NCBI GenBank assembly: GCA_918026815.1
Contig: CAKJVC010000192.1
Span: forward strand, 124,001-188,000
Reading direction: 5' to 3'
Length of the DNA: 64,000 bases
Origin: Chalara sp. BL73
Taxonomy: Eukaryota; Ascomycota; Leotiomycetes; Helotiales
Numbering within the stretch: position 1 is the stretch's first letter; every line of letters starts with the position of its first letter. Shown here one piece after another: positions 1 to 10,825 of the stretch. A program made the position numbers and the translations under genes. The notes beneath the pieces were generated by a model that worked only from the letters and a program-made list of their open reading frames with translations, was not told the origin of the DNA and did not search any database.

Positions 1-1622
1 TGGGTCTTTGAAATGAAAACGATTAACAAGCGTCATCTTACTGGCATGCTGCTGTACACTCAAGGATGCAGTGACGATAAGCCAGGGAGTTGAATGAACC
101 GTGCTTGGAGTCAATAAATGCGAGGTCCCTGAGTCGCGGTTACTTACAATGCTGGGCACACTCGCTCGGAGCGATCCGCAGGAGAAAGAAGGCACAGTCG
201 GGAGATAGCTACCCTCGCATTGCTCGTTACTTGCCTTGGGGTATTGATTGTGTTTCTTCCTGGTACGATGTTGCTTTATGCGAGGCAAAGGGATATCAGA
301 GGCACAGCGCCTTTTCTCGCTCTAAACTTGGTAACCTTGGTCCGGAAAAAAAGCTCGGGGTGTTGAATTCACCATTGGGCTAGCTGCCCTGCAGATGGCC
401 ACTGCTTCATCAATCTCTCGGCAGGCCGACTATTGCGATGGTACTGCACCGTTTCTCATGCAGGAAGTTTTTGTTCAAATCCGATTCAAGGAAACGAAGA
501 TCTTACAAATGAGGGAATTATGACCGCGTTACATATAATATATGGCTGCGCCGCCGGGCTTATCGTTTTCCATTGCCAAACTATGTATATTCATCCACTG
601 CAGGCACCATTTAAGAAAAGTCAAGTAAGGAATACAAGTGCGTGAAGCGCAGGTATTATTGAGAGTATACCCCCCCCCCCCCCCCCCTTTGACCTCGACC
701 GCTTTGGTGATCTGGTCCCCAGGCTCGAAACCGACCGATGTAACGGTAGTAGATTGGATATCTGCACGTCACCGGCTGGACTAGGGCCGGCACATCGCCC
801 AGCCATTTATTATAAAGTATAGTACGGTGCAGTATGCGGCCTGTGCAGCATGTCTCTGTATTCCACAGCCTTGTATTGTGCTCTATGATATCCTACCCTT
901 CTTTCCCCTCATGCACGGGGCTGAGGAGCATCCTGTCACCTATGCCTATCCGCCGCATTCCTCTTTTAACCCCGTCACACTAACACTACCATCCTTACTC
1001 GCAACTTATTCTTCGTCTTAGCCATAAGCATGGTCGTAACCTTCTGTCGTGACACAGAACGTTGTTTTGATGGGGTTTAAAACAGGTTGGCTCAGGATTG
1101 GATTGAGTGGAGGGATTCGGAGTTAACATTTGTAAACCTGGAATCCAGCGAACTAATCCCGCAAGCTGATCGATATCTATGGGATGATTGCCTTGATGGT
1201 CTAGTCTCTCCATTCTTTTTCACATAACTTGAAATTATCTGATGTCCTGGTTTCTGAAACGGCAACACTCTGATTTCTATCTTGATTTACCTAGCTAGAA
1301 CTTAGAACAAAGAAGTCTGATTTACTTTCACTATTGAACTAAGAAACCTTGGTTTATCTAATGAGAACAGAACGATTGTTATTTAGATAATCTAGAACGA
1401 GGTCAAACCTATTTCGTACAGCTTGTCATCTGTGTTAGTCATGTGACACAATTGATCCTTAACATTCCCAACCACGATAATATTCATGTTATTCATTTAA
1501 AACAAGAGCTCAGGTAATGTAGTAATAGATTCTAAGATAGAGCATAGGCTAGCCGGAAAGTCATAGCCCCCAAATCACGAGAAAAATAAAGTCAAGTCCA
1601 GGGAGAAGCTAACAACCCAAAA
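1..1622. other. Left-edge region with no supportable gene
   Basis: No complete gene is visible. A short open stretch on the plus strand at about 170-345 encodes one plausible membrane helix (ATLALLVTCLGVLIVFLP) followed by a stop, and another open stretch follows at about 360-520. They do not join into a recognisable family and may be remnants of a decayed membrane protein gene. A run of 18 cytosines lies at 670-687. From about 1200 to 1620 the sequence is AT-rich and is probably the 3' flank of the synthetase gene to the right. Confidence 0.4.
670..687. repeat. Poly-C homopolymer (18 C)
   Basis: An uninterrupted run of 18 cytosines is flanked by GTATA on the left and TTTGACC on the right. 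It lies outside any supported gene. Such runs are length-unstable and error-prone in sequencing, so the exact length is uncertain. Confidence 0.8.
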
Positions 1623-4394
1623 TCACAGACCTTTTGCCTGTAAAACCCTCCTCAACGTCTTTTGAAATCCGAAAACATGCTCCTTCCCCAGCATCGTATA
1701 ATGCTCACCACCAACCTCATGAAACCCCACCTCGCCTCGGACGAAATCCTTCCACTTGCTTAGATGCTCAGCAAGCCATTGTTCCCTCGAGGCAGCCACC
1801 ACCGCTAATGGCGTGCAGTAGAACACCTCCATCCCCGCCACCGAGCCCGATGGCTCATAATCCACCGCCATGCTCTGCAGCGCGTAAGCCAAATTGGCCC
1901 AACTGACCAGCGCCAGCGGCGTTAGCGCGAGCTCCGCTAACCGGGCCGGGTCCGCGCTCGTAAGAACATGCGCGAGTACCTCCTCCCTCAGCGCGGTATG
2001 TAGCTCTTCCGCGAGGTTCCGGGCGTGGCGTTCGCTGATCAGGTCGAGGAAGTACGCGAGGTGCAGCAAGCACTCGGTCCAGCTGAGCTGGCGCATGCGC
2101 GTCTTGATGTGCGGCGGGAGGTTCAGCGAGCCGACAAAGCGCACTTCGTCTCTACCGCGCTCCAGCAGCTTCGCCGTCTCGAAAGCCAACATCGCCCCAT
2201 AACTATATCCAGCCACCGCGTACGGCCCCTCGGGCTGCTGGCGTTTAATAGCCAAGTGGTAGGTGCTGGCTGCATCGGCGACGGAGGTGAAATAGCTCTC
2301 GCCTTTGTTGAAACCCCTCGCGCGGATAGCGTAGACTGGTCGGTCAGTAAAGTATTTCGCGAGGTTGAGAAAGACCAGGATTTCGCCAACACCGGGGTGG
2401 ATGAGCCACAATGGCGGTTTGGTGCCGTGCGGCTGGATCACGACGATAGGCTCATAAGTTACTGCAACGGCGGAGGCTTGGAGGGCGGCAACCAGGGATC
2501 GAATCGTCGGGTTAGTCATCAGCTGAATGATAGGGATGGGGTTCGAAAGCTGGAGATGCGTTTCGATACACCGCTTCAACCTGATCAGCTCGATGGATGT
2601 TATGCCAGTTTCGAAGATCGGGGTCGTTACAGAGAAGTTCTGATCTTGGAGCTGGAGAGCATCGCAGAAGATCTTAAGGAGCCCTTCTTCAGTTGCGTTG
2701 GCCGGTTTTTGGTGGTTCAGGGTCCGATGCAAAGCTATTCTCTCCTTGTTGGCTTCCTCGAATGTGTTGTAATCGCCTCGCTCAAACGACTGCTTGATCT
2801 TTGTGCGGGATAGCTTTCCCAGGGTTGATTTTTGGAGCGCGGCGCTATCTAGGGGAATGACTCCCGGACGTGCACCAGTCTGTATCATCACTATTCTAAT
2901 AATAGTATTTGATGTTTCCAAATGGGCTGTTGTATCGTTGACAGCATAAGTTGGTAAATATACCACAAAGATCTCTTCCGTTTGGGAGCCAGAGCGCAGC
3001 GAGGAAAAGCAAACGGTGAAGCTGCTTGTAACGCCGGGGATATCAGCTGTTTCGATTGCAGACTCAATCTCTTCTGGATTATACTTGACCCCGTTAATAA
3101 TCACTATATCTTTCATCCTTCCCATAAGATTAAGATGCCCTGATGAATCGATGAAGGCTTGGTCACCGGTTCTAAACCACCCATCTTTGGTAAATGCCTC
3201 CTCTGTTGCAGATGCATTGTTGAAGTATTCTTTAAATACCACAGGGCCTCTCAGTTCAAGGTCGCCGATTTCGTGGGCAGCCAAGGTTCTTTGGTATTCC
3301 GTAGAAGATGTAATTCGCATCTCGATACCCGGCATGCACTGACCAACGGAGGCAAATTCTAGGCCATTTTCAACATCGTAGGCAGGGCAATCAGTATTGA
3401 AGATTGCCCCAGCGCATGTTTCAGTCATGCCGAAACCTGTTACGATTGTCCTTTTAGGTGCGCCATATTTTGTCATGAGGTTTGTGACCGCAGCACAAGT
3501 TTCTGTCACATTTGCCTCGCCGCCAGAGGCAAGATAACGAAGATAGCTAAAATTCCATTTCTGAGGATTAGCTATATTCTCCAATGCACTACGCAACCTG
3601 GCGAGGAAGAAATTGGGAGCAAATGTTCTGGATACGCGGTGGTTGTTTATAAGGTGAAGAAACTCGATCGGGTCCATTATGATATCGGCAGCGTGCACAT
3701 GAACTTGATCCACCTCTACGAATAGAGCCTGTAGATGTATCTCAACTAAACTGGCAACATGATCCAGAGATATCCAGTTCAGGAAGGACCCGTTGGTAGG
3801 GAGCTCCAGGACGGAAGATTTTCCAGCTATAGCAGCCAAGATCTGCCCATGGCTTAGGCACACTGCTTTCGCATTACCCGTACTTCCAGACGTAAGCATG
3901 AGGAGTGCTGTATCTTTGGAAAATGGCGCTTGGGTTGTTGCATCAGAAAAGCTAACATGATCCAGTCGTTCAAGAGACTCGATTGTGATAGGCCGCAGAA
4001 AACCCTGTCCGGAGAAATGTTCTAGGGTGCTCTCGCTAGTAATACATAACGGATTCTTGAGAATCTTTGACAAATGCTCAATATGAAGGAGCCTGTGGCT
4101 TGGGTTGTTGGAGAACGGGGTAGACATGGCAGGTATGCCTCCCGCGTATAGAACGGCCCAAAACCAGATGATCCCGCTAAACTGGTCACTCAAATGGAGA
4201 AGGACCACCGAACCTGCCTGAAAGTCATTTCTGAATCTAAGGATATGGCCTCTCTGTTGGGATTCATGTAGAAGCTCAGCATACGTGATTACTTTCTGAG
4301 TGTTGGTATCTCCTAGGGGATAACAGATGATCTTTCCCGAGGCAAATTTATCCGCTTTTGACTCCAAAAGCTTCTGGAGGTTTTGGTAAGCCAT
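1623..4394 (-). CDS. NRPS-like synthetase, adenylation-thiolation-thioesterase (arylpyruvate type)
   Basis: Intronless 923-residue A-T-TE enzyme. The adenylation domain spans about 1-550: A3 core LTSGSTGNAKAV near 167, A4-region NWISLDHVASLVE near 206, A5 GFGMTETCAGA near 320, A7/A8 WFRTGDQ and GRMKDIVIINGVKYNPEE near 406-442, and A10 lysine K527 in STLGKLSRTKIKQ. The carrier domain (570-640) has its phosphopantetheine serine at S600 in FETGITSIEL. The thioesterase (about 655-923) has nucleophile S731 in GYSYGA and a GGEHYTML histidine at H898. There is no condensation domain. This layout and these motifs match atromentin, polyporic acid, terrequinone and microperfuranone synthetases, which activate an aryl-2-oxo acid and dimerise it in the TE. 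Substrate (phenyl-, 4-hydroxyphenyl- or indolepyruvate) is inferred, not read. It is divergent from the reductase at 5479. The thioesterase-coding end is visibly richer in GC than the rest. Confidence 0.93.
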   Translation of the reverse strand: MAYQNLQKLLESKADKFASGKIICYPLGDTNTQKVITYAELLHESQQRGHILRFRNDFQAGSVVLLHLSDQFSGIIWFWAVLYAGGIPAMSTPFSNNPSHRLLHIEHLSKILKNPLCITSESTLEHFSGQGFLRPITIESLERLDHVSFSDATTQAPFSKDTALLMLTSGSTGNAKAVCLSHGQILAAIAGKSSVLELPTNGSFLNWISLDHVASLVEIHLQALFVEVDQVHVHAADIIMDPIEFLHLINNHRVSRTFAPNFFLARLRSALENIANPQKWNFSYLRYLASGGEANVTETCAAVTNLMTKYGAPKRTIVTGFGMTETCAGAIFNTDCPAYDVENGLEFASVGQCMPGIEMRITSSTEYQRTLAAHEIGDLELRGPVVFKEYFNNASATEEAFTKDGWFRTGDQAFIDSSGHLNLMGRMKDIVIINGVKYNPEEIESAIETADIPGVTSSFTVCFSSLRSGSQTEEIFVVYLPTYAVNDTTAHLETSNTIIRIVMIQTGARPGVIPLDSAALQKSTLGKLSRTKIKQSFERGDYNTFEEANKERIALHRTLNHQKPANATEEGLLKIFCDALQLQDQNFSVTTPIFETGITSIELIRLKRCIETHLQLSNPIPIIQLMTNPTIRSLVAALQASAVAVTYEPIVVIQPHGTKPPLWLIHPGVGEILVFLNLAKYFTDRPVYAIRARGFNKGESYFTSVADAASTYHLAIKRQQPEGPYAVAGYSYGAMLAFETAKLLERGRDEVRFVGSLNLPPHIKTRMRQLSWTECLLHLAYFLDLISERHARNLAEELHTALREEVLAHVLTSADPARLAELALTPLALVSWANLAYALQSMAVDYEPSGSVAGMEVFYCTPLAVVAASREQWLAEHLSKWKDFVRGEVGFHEVGGEHYTMLGKEHVFGFQKTLRRVLQAKGL

Positions 4395-5478
4395 TTAGAA
4401 TGCGTATCTTGCAACATATAAGACTTGGTTTGAGTTCAAGAAGTCGGGATGGGTTCATGTGAATATATTTCCCACTACTCATGGGTTATCTCCTTTGGTC
4501 AGCTTTTCCGAGCGTTGCGAGACTTTTGGAACCCACCAATCCCTATGCCTAAGTGCGCCACAGTCAATCTAAGGAGTAGGCAGCCCTGGGTCATGCCTCA
4601 ATCTTTCTTATCCCAAGCCCACTCAACAATACCAACTGAATAAGCTGCACGCGTGATGCATAGTCAGCCCAACGGCCTTTCTGTAGCATATCATCTCTCC
4701 CTACCTCTATTCGTTGATGAGAAGCCTCTATATCCCTCCACCAACACTACATTAGTTTATGCAACCCAGGTTTTGATATCTTTACCTATACGGGAATAAT
4801 CAGACTGGTGCGGAAGCACCTGAGGTTTACGACGTGTTGCGCCAAGACGATACGGTTACCTGACTTGTTAAAACGAGGACAATTAATACCCAGCATTTTT
4901 CTTTCTGGCCCCTGGTTCATTTCCTCCAACAGTGCTACCTATGTCAGGGTCAAGATTGCAATGAATGTAGTGCCACCTTCTCTCGTCAACTGATACGAAT
5001 AGGGCAGTTAAAAATCCGTCAAAGTCACCAGCATTGGATGGAAGATATTGATGATTAGAGCGCCGAATAAGAAGAGCCAGGGTCCCGAGTGCCGAGAAGC
5101 TAGGCTGGGTTAATTGCAACTGATGCGTTTCTCCTACATGGGGTCATAGAAAGTGGCGCAGGTCCCCAATATCATGTTGTTTTATCTCAATCATATCAGA
5201 ATGGACTACATTTGATCGGCCAAGGTACGATAGTGCTGTAGACACCCGCCTTCTTACCAAGTACACGCCTCGGTGGGTGGTTCCGGGCATCTACTGGCCG
5301 GCTCTGTTACATCCGCTCTATCTGAGCTGTTGCTTTGCGGTTTTCGGCTAATCATGGACCTACAATGCTACCCAAATTTCAATGATACTCTCTTCTCTCT
5401 TGAAATCCTATGGGCAGCTAGGTGGTAATTCATCATTTGAACTCTTAAAACAGCAAAATTAAAATCATCATCTTTATC
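4395..5478. promoter_or_regulatory. Divergent intergenic region of the synthetase and reductase genes
   Basis: This stretch separates the start codons of two genes transcribed away from each other, so it should hold both promoters. No coding sequence is supported here. No pathway-specific operator could be identified by eye. Shared regulation is an inference from the head-to-head layout. Confidence 0.5.
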
Positions 5479-6679
5479 ATGGCTCCTCGACTTGCATTCA
5501 TAGGGATGGGCCTCATGGGTCAAGTAGGTCTAGCTATCAAAAATCCATCAAGCGATGGACAGTAACGTGCTAACCACAAGCAGGCCATGACCAAGAATCT
5601 CGTGCTTCACGGGAATTTAGACACCCCGTTGACGATTTACAACCGCACCAAAAAGTCCGCTGAGGAGCATAGCGCTATCATTGGGCATTCGATAGTAGTC
5701 GATAGTATCGAGGAAGTCGTCTTGGAGTCAGATGTGATTTGGTCGTGCCTTCAAGATGAGAAAGCAGTTGAAGATACCTACAAAAGTATTCTCACGCAAG
5801 ATATCAAAGGCAAGCTGTTTATCGAGAGCTCCACGATCACGCCAGAGAGTACCAATAGCATCGCTAAAAAGATTTTGAGCGCTGGCGGGGAGTTTGTGGC
5901 CCTGCCAGGTATGTGCTATAGTTTCCAAGTTTTGCCCGAACGGGGAAAACAAGATTTGAAAATGCTAAGCCATATACAGTTATGGGCGAGCCATCTATGG
6001 CAGAGCGGCAAATGCTCATATGTATCGCAGCTGGGTCACCCGAATCGGTAGAACGTGTCAAGCCATACATTGTCGGCGTGTGAGCTCTTAATTCCTCTTT
6101 TCTCTCTTTCTCCGGAGCTACCTCATGCTGACTTGAAGGCAACGAAACAGTGTAGGGCACTCACTGGTCGACCTAAGCGGCGAAGAGCCTGGGAAAGCTT
6201 CTTTGCTCAAAATTATGGGCAACGTCCTCATCATATCTACCATGGAGACCGTCGCTGAAGTCAACGTTTTCGCGGAGAAATGCGGCCTTGGAATGCAGAA
6301 TATGGAAAAGTTGATGGGCCAGATGTTTCCGAGGCCGCCGCATGCAATTTATAACCAGAGAATGATGAACGGTGATTATTATAAGGACCCGGTAAGTACC
6401 AGAAGAAAAGAATGCCAGCTGGTCAATTAAACTAGGAGTAATTACTTACACTTTTTTGCTCTGTCACAGCCAATGGTCGAAGTATCGAAGGCTCGGAGTT
6501 TGACCTCACATGTGCTGGATCTGGCTAAGTCAGCTGGCGCATCTGTAAGGGCATATGAAGTCGCTGTTGAGCACTTGAAAGTAGTAGAAACACACGCTGG
6601 GAGCAAAGCTGACATACTTGGAATCTATGGGGCTGTGAGATTGGAGAGTGGCCTGCCTTATGAGAATGGAAGTCAATAA
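5479..6679 (+). CDS. NAD(P)-dependent beta-hydroxyacid dehydrogenase (3-hydroxyisobutyrate dehydrogenase-like)
   Basis: Five exons: 5479-5523, 5584-5908, 5980-6079, 6151-6391 and 6470-6679, summing to 921 bases (306 aa) in one intact frame. The short first exon supplies the N-terminal dinucleotide-binding motif IGMGLMGQ (residues 8-15), which is why the start is placed here and not at the first methionine of exon 2. The substrate-binding stretch IESSTITPES follows. Family-typical catalytic lysine K177 lies in GKASLLKIMGN, with N181 behind it. The all-helical C-terminal domain ends in GLPYENGSQ. Members of this family reduce or oxidise beta-hydroxy acids or small oxo acids; the substrate is not readable. 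It is head to head with the A-T-TE synthetase and ends 106 bases from the convergent O-methyltransferase, so a tailoring role in that pathway is plausible but inferred. Confidence 0.88.
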
Positions 6680-6785
6680 AGTGTTCCAAGAAATAATTGA
6701 AAGCTTTGAAGATATCTAAAGTAATACGATTCCACTCTGTGTATAACGGCGCTTATTACTCGCTTAGCTTCGTGATTTACTTTGC

Positions 6786-8296
6786 TTAGTCTACCCAAGA
6801 TGCTACTATCATGGCCAGATTTGATCCCTCCGGTTGAGTCACGCCTTCAAAATGAAAGCGTGGATCCGCACGCTCAAATAAGGATTCCCACTCATCAGCG
6901 TCGCGTTCCCGTCCGTTGAGGATTGAGATCATTCCTAGGTCAAAGATTCTGAGCACGCTCTGTCAGCATTTTATAGCAACCCACTATATTTTTAAACATA
7001 CCTAAGCTCTTTCTCTTTCCACAACGCCATGATGCCAGGCTCAGGAATACAGACATCATTAACAATAATGCGTACACCGGGCCGAAGAGCCGGTACCAAT
7101 GATCTCAGGATCTTAATACAGTATTTATCGGACCAATTATGAAATATCCAACGAAAATAATAGACATCCGCGACCACCTTCTGCTCTCTGAAGAAGTCAT
7201 GTTCCATGAAACTCACACGGCCCATCACGGCTGCAGGTATCTCCTTCCTAGCGCCTTCAATGGTACTCCCGAGGTCCTGCACTATGAACTTAAGAGATGG
7301 AAATTGCGTCGCGAGAGCGATGCTGATATGTCCGCTCGAGCCCCCAACGTCGGCGACGATTGCGTTTCCAAGGCGTTGCCAGTCGAAACCGCTAGCAACA
7401 TGAGATACCGCGAACCCTTTTCCTTTTGTGAATATGTTCATTGTATCAGCGAACCTTTTGGCACGAGTTGGATCCGCTTCCAAAACCTCGTATATTGGCT
7501 TATCAGTGTTGTTGGCGAGTGCAAAACCCTATCCGTTTCGTTTCATGTCAGTGTGTAAAAGCTAACATCGCCACGATGAGAGAGCACTTCAGAGAGTATT
7601 TGGGGGATTATTGGATTGTGTTTTGGCCTTACTGTTTGTGTTGGTTCTTCTGAATTTGGCCATCGAGATAGTGCTTCTACAGTCTGGAATGGTCAGTCGC
7701 AATCTACTATTCATCAATTCAATGACTTGACTTACTCTTAGAGCCGCCGGTATCATTTCTTCCCGGCCATTCCTGATGAAATTCAAAATTCGCTGTTCCC
7801 TCAAGAGAACAGAGCGTGCCGTATGCGCAACTACACCTTTCCTGGGCTCACAAAATATCCGCATGGTCATAGAATGATGAAGCAGGCTCCTTGTGGCTGC
7901 TTCGCTGAGCCCTGAATATTCAGCTATCTGAGCAAAGGAGGTTTCATCTCCAGGAGCGAAGCTGTTGGCCATATTGAAACGGGTGATGGCATCCAAGCTC
8001 ACAATATTTTGAGCCTTAACATTTCATGAGAATATAGTTAATGCGCATGGAAGGGCATCTTAACTCACGTTCCCATCGATATGTATAGCGGTGATCGGTG
8101 GCATCAGAAGGTCATGCAATTCAGAGGTCGCGTCGAGAACGACATCCTGGGCTTTGGCTAATTCTTCAGGCAATGGATCTATAGCACGGGGACTAAAGGA
8201 TGGGAAAGGTAGATTCTGTGATGCTAAGTGATTATGAATGACTCTGGTGGACTCGTTGATTTTATTTGCCAGATCTAATATTCTTGATGATGCCAT
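6786..8296 (-). CDS. SAM-dependent O-methyltransferase (COMT-like family)
   Basis: Five exons on the minus strand: 8069-8296, 7736-8014, 7633-7683, 7002-7528 and 6786-6957, summing to 1,257 bases (418 aa) in frame. The N-terminal half is the winged-helix dimerisation domain (AITRFNMANSF, then FAQIAEYSGLSEAATRSLL). The Rossmann fold carries SAM motif I DVGGSSGH at 246-253. The helix with WIFHNWSD provides the usual catalytic histidine, H316. The C-terminus SNLAMIVASWVD is typical of fungal enzymes that methylate phenolic hydroxyls in secondary metabolism. The last intron uses an unusual GAG acceptor at 6958-6960, chosen because only that site keeps the frame. It probably O-methylates the product of the neighbouring synthetase. 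That assignment rests only on position. Confidence 0.88.
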
Positions 8297-9487
8297 TTTT
8301 TGGATGTAGTTGAAGTGTCGATATGTGATACAATTTTTCCAGATTTAGTAATCGTATAAAAGAGCTAAGCTCACTGTTCAAGTTTTACTTGTGTATCAAA
8401 ATTCAAGACAGTTGATACAGCCTTCGCCAGAAGATGACACACGTCAAACCAGTAAGTCGAATGAAGGGAGAGGAGATTGATGTTCTCAGTTGACAGCATT
8501 GTACCACATACCCGCCGCTGGAGGATCCCTGGTTATCGCTTGAAAAAAAAATATTAAACCATCATTCTTTTATCAAACCTAGGCTGCAAAGGATGAGCAT
8601 GATGACCGAAAATAAAACGGGCCTCCAGGTTCATCCAGCTAGGTATCTCTATCAAGTTGGGAGTTCCTCTAGCAAATATCACCAAAGGTTCCTGGAGACT
8701 TTGAAGCAACCTATCAGATTGACCTTTTTTGCATCCCAGTCAACATTTATATTGCTGACCTGCATTCCACAACCAATGTAGATATGCGCAGGTGCACGTC
8801 TGACTACCTTTGCACAACCCCCATGTGGGCGGCGGGGCTGAGGCGCCACCATTGTAACAGCCATCTTTTCCTCTCCGGTCGGATGAAGTTTGATGCAACC
8901 AGTCGGATCTTGCCGTGATTGGGTTTATCCATACCAGTCGTGAGTACTCAGAACAGTCATCACTGTGAGCAGTTGCACTTTTGTTTGCATCCAGATGCGG
9001 GCATCTGGCGTAGTTCCCCTCATCGGTAACCGGCTCAATTTAAATCTAGAGTTGTATTTGCCAGGTTACATTGGAAATACGACGATCCGTAATGATTGAA
9101 GAACACTATATCCGAGTCCACGTTTGTCAGTGTAATGTTGCCTGGTTGGGCTGTGAGGTTCGGCGGCATCGCCTTCTTTCGAACGTCGTATTGCTTCACC
9201 ACCTAGTTAATGACGCACTATAAGCTAGCGCGTGTTCCTCTTGCTTGCGCTGCGAGGCACTCCAGTATTTCAAGTCTAACAGATCATTTACTATTACAAA
9301 TCATGACCAAAGGGGCATATACAGGTATAACTCTCTCCTGTAAAAATTGTATGCTTAATATATTGTAAAGATCCCATAAATGGAGTGTTGATACAGCATT
9401 CCTACAACAAAATCGCCATTGCAATCAAGTTAGACCAAACTACCAAGCTTTAGCCTTGAAATCGAGGCTTCACTTGCGATCAGTATG
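8297..9487. other. Intergenic region, no gene seen
   Basis: Short open frames only, none with coding character or splice partners. It contains the promoter of the O-methyltransferase at its left end and the 3' flank of the Pth11-like gene at its right end. Confidence 0.5.
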
Positions 9488-10825
9488 TTACACCTGATGA
9501 TAATTTTGCGCCTTGTATGAAACGCTAGATTCCACCCTGATCCCATCCAAAGGGGGGGCTGAATGCTCTTTCTCAGTCACTTCAACTTTTGTCTCTGGCT
9601 GAAATGCCGAACCAGGTGGACCTTCGTAAATACCAGTCTTCCCTCTCTTGGACCCTGCAAAAGGAAGTGTATCGCTGCCTTCGCTAGGACGGTGCTGGAG
9701 AGTATAGTCTTCCGGGACAAGTTTAGTTCTGGATATGGCGCTCTGGAGCTTCCTCTGCACGCTGCGGATAATACTCTCCGGTCCGGAGCGGCTGAGGAGC
9801 GGTCTCATAGTTGGAAGACATGCGCTGACAATCCCGACTCCAGTTTCTATCGTAGCCCAGTAAAATGCTGGCGCTCGTTCATAGCTGCGATCCGGATTTG
9901 GCTTAAGAGCATTGAACATGGCAATAATTCGGAATATACCTGAGAGAACGACGAAACCACCAAGCAGAAATATTCCACACACCGTTACCTTTTGTCGGGT
10001 GGGCATGTTTAATTTCCAGACTGGGTACCATGGTATCATTAAGACGAGCCCGTCTAGGATTACATCTGAGACTACCATGGATTTGTAAAACATAAAAAGG
10101 TTGACACAATTTCCATTCGGGTCGGGGATCCAGTTTCCTCGGATTGGTACACATGCAACTACAATCGGCAGTCAGAAACGGCTTGCAGAAGTCAGAAAGA
10201 AAAGAACTTACAGATATTACCTAAAAAGTAACTTATAGTCCAAATACCATTCACTACGATGAAAGTCCATGAATTGATTTGGGAAAATTTTCCGATAAAT
10301 ATTCTCTTGTAGAAGAAAAGAATGCTCGTTCTTGTCAGGCCCGGCCCAAGTGTTGTCAGAAGTTGAAGTATCCAAATGGCCTATGATAGATGCGGATTAG
10401 ATGACTTTCTTCTAGTGTATAAAATCGGGAAATAGTTACCTTGGACCGGATAAGGGTTTGTTCAGCAATCTTTTGTTTACTTGCTGAGGTCCTAATAGAT
10501 TCATGAGTGCCCATTCTCCCTGCAATGGCCCCTAGATAAAAGAAGTCAGTCGATGCCCAGCGTCCGCCAACATCTAGAGCTCCTAACCGACGATATTACA
10601 AACAGACATGCCAATGAGGCAAATCTGTAGTCTTTGTCAGTGAATTTTCTCCTATTTCATTCGGAGGACGACACAAACCAAAGCTACAACGATAATATAG
10701 TCGTCGGCTGCGAAACCTGTTTTTCGTAGCCGTCGAGATTCAAAACGCAGCAGCACTGCTAGTGTTGCGATGACGGCCATGAAAATACCCATGGCAATCG
10801 TGATGGAGTAGCGATCTTCTTGCAT
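9488..10825 (-). CDS. Pth11-like rhodopsin-domain integral membrane protein
   Basis: Five exons: 10679-10825, 10588-10624, 10440-10531, 10212-10380 and 9488-10158, summing to 1,116 bases (371 aa) in frame. Exon 1 gives the first helix and the diagnostic ADDYIIVVAL segment. Later exons give helices around LQLLTTLGPGLTRTSILFFYKRIF and FIVVNGIWTISYFLGNIF, the extracellular ACVPIRGNW loop, VLDGLVLMIPWYPVWKLNMP, the TRQKVTVCGIFLLGGFVV helix, and the terminal WATIETGVGIVSACLPTMRPLL. This is the fungal rhodopsin domain family (PF20684), with about seven helices and a long cytosolic tail. No CFEM domain precedes it. Some members are Pth11-type receptors; ligand and signalling role here are unknown. 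Exon 2 is only 37 bases, so automated annotation may miss it. Confidence 0.85.

Noticed and set aside
90..383. Plus-strand frame of 97 codons at the left edge
   Set aside because: No recognisable motif; a different frame over the same bases looks more like a membrane helix, so neither can be supported.
2025..2813. Plus-strand open frame of 262 codons
   Set aside because: Antisense shadow of the thioesterase and carrier region of the synthetase, which has clear family motifs on the minus strand.
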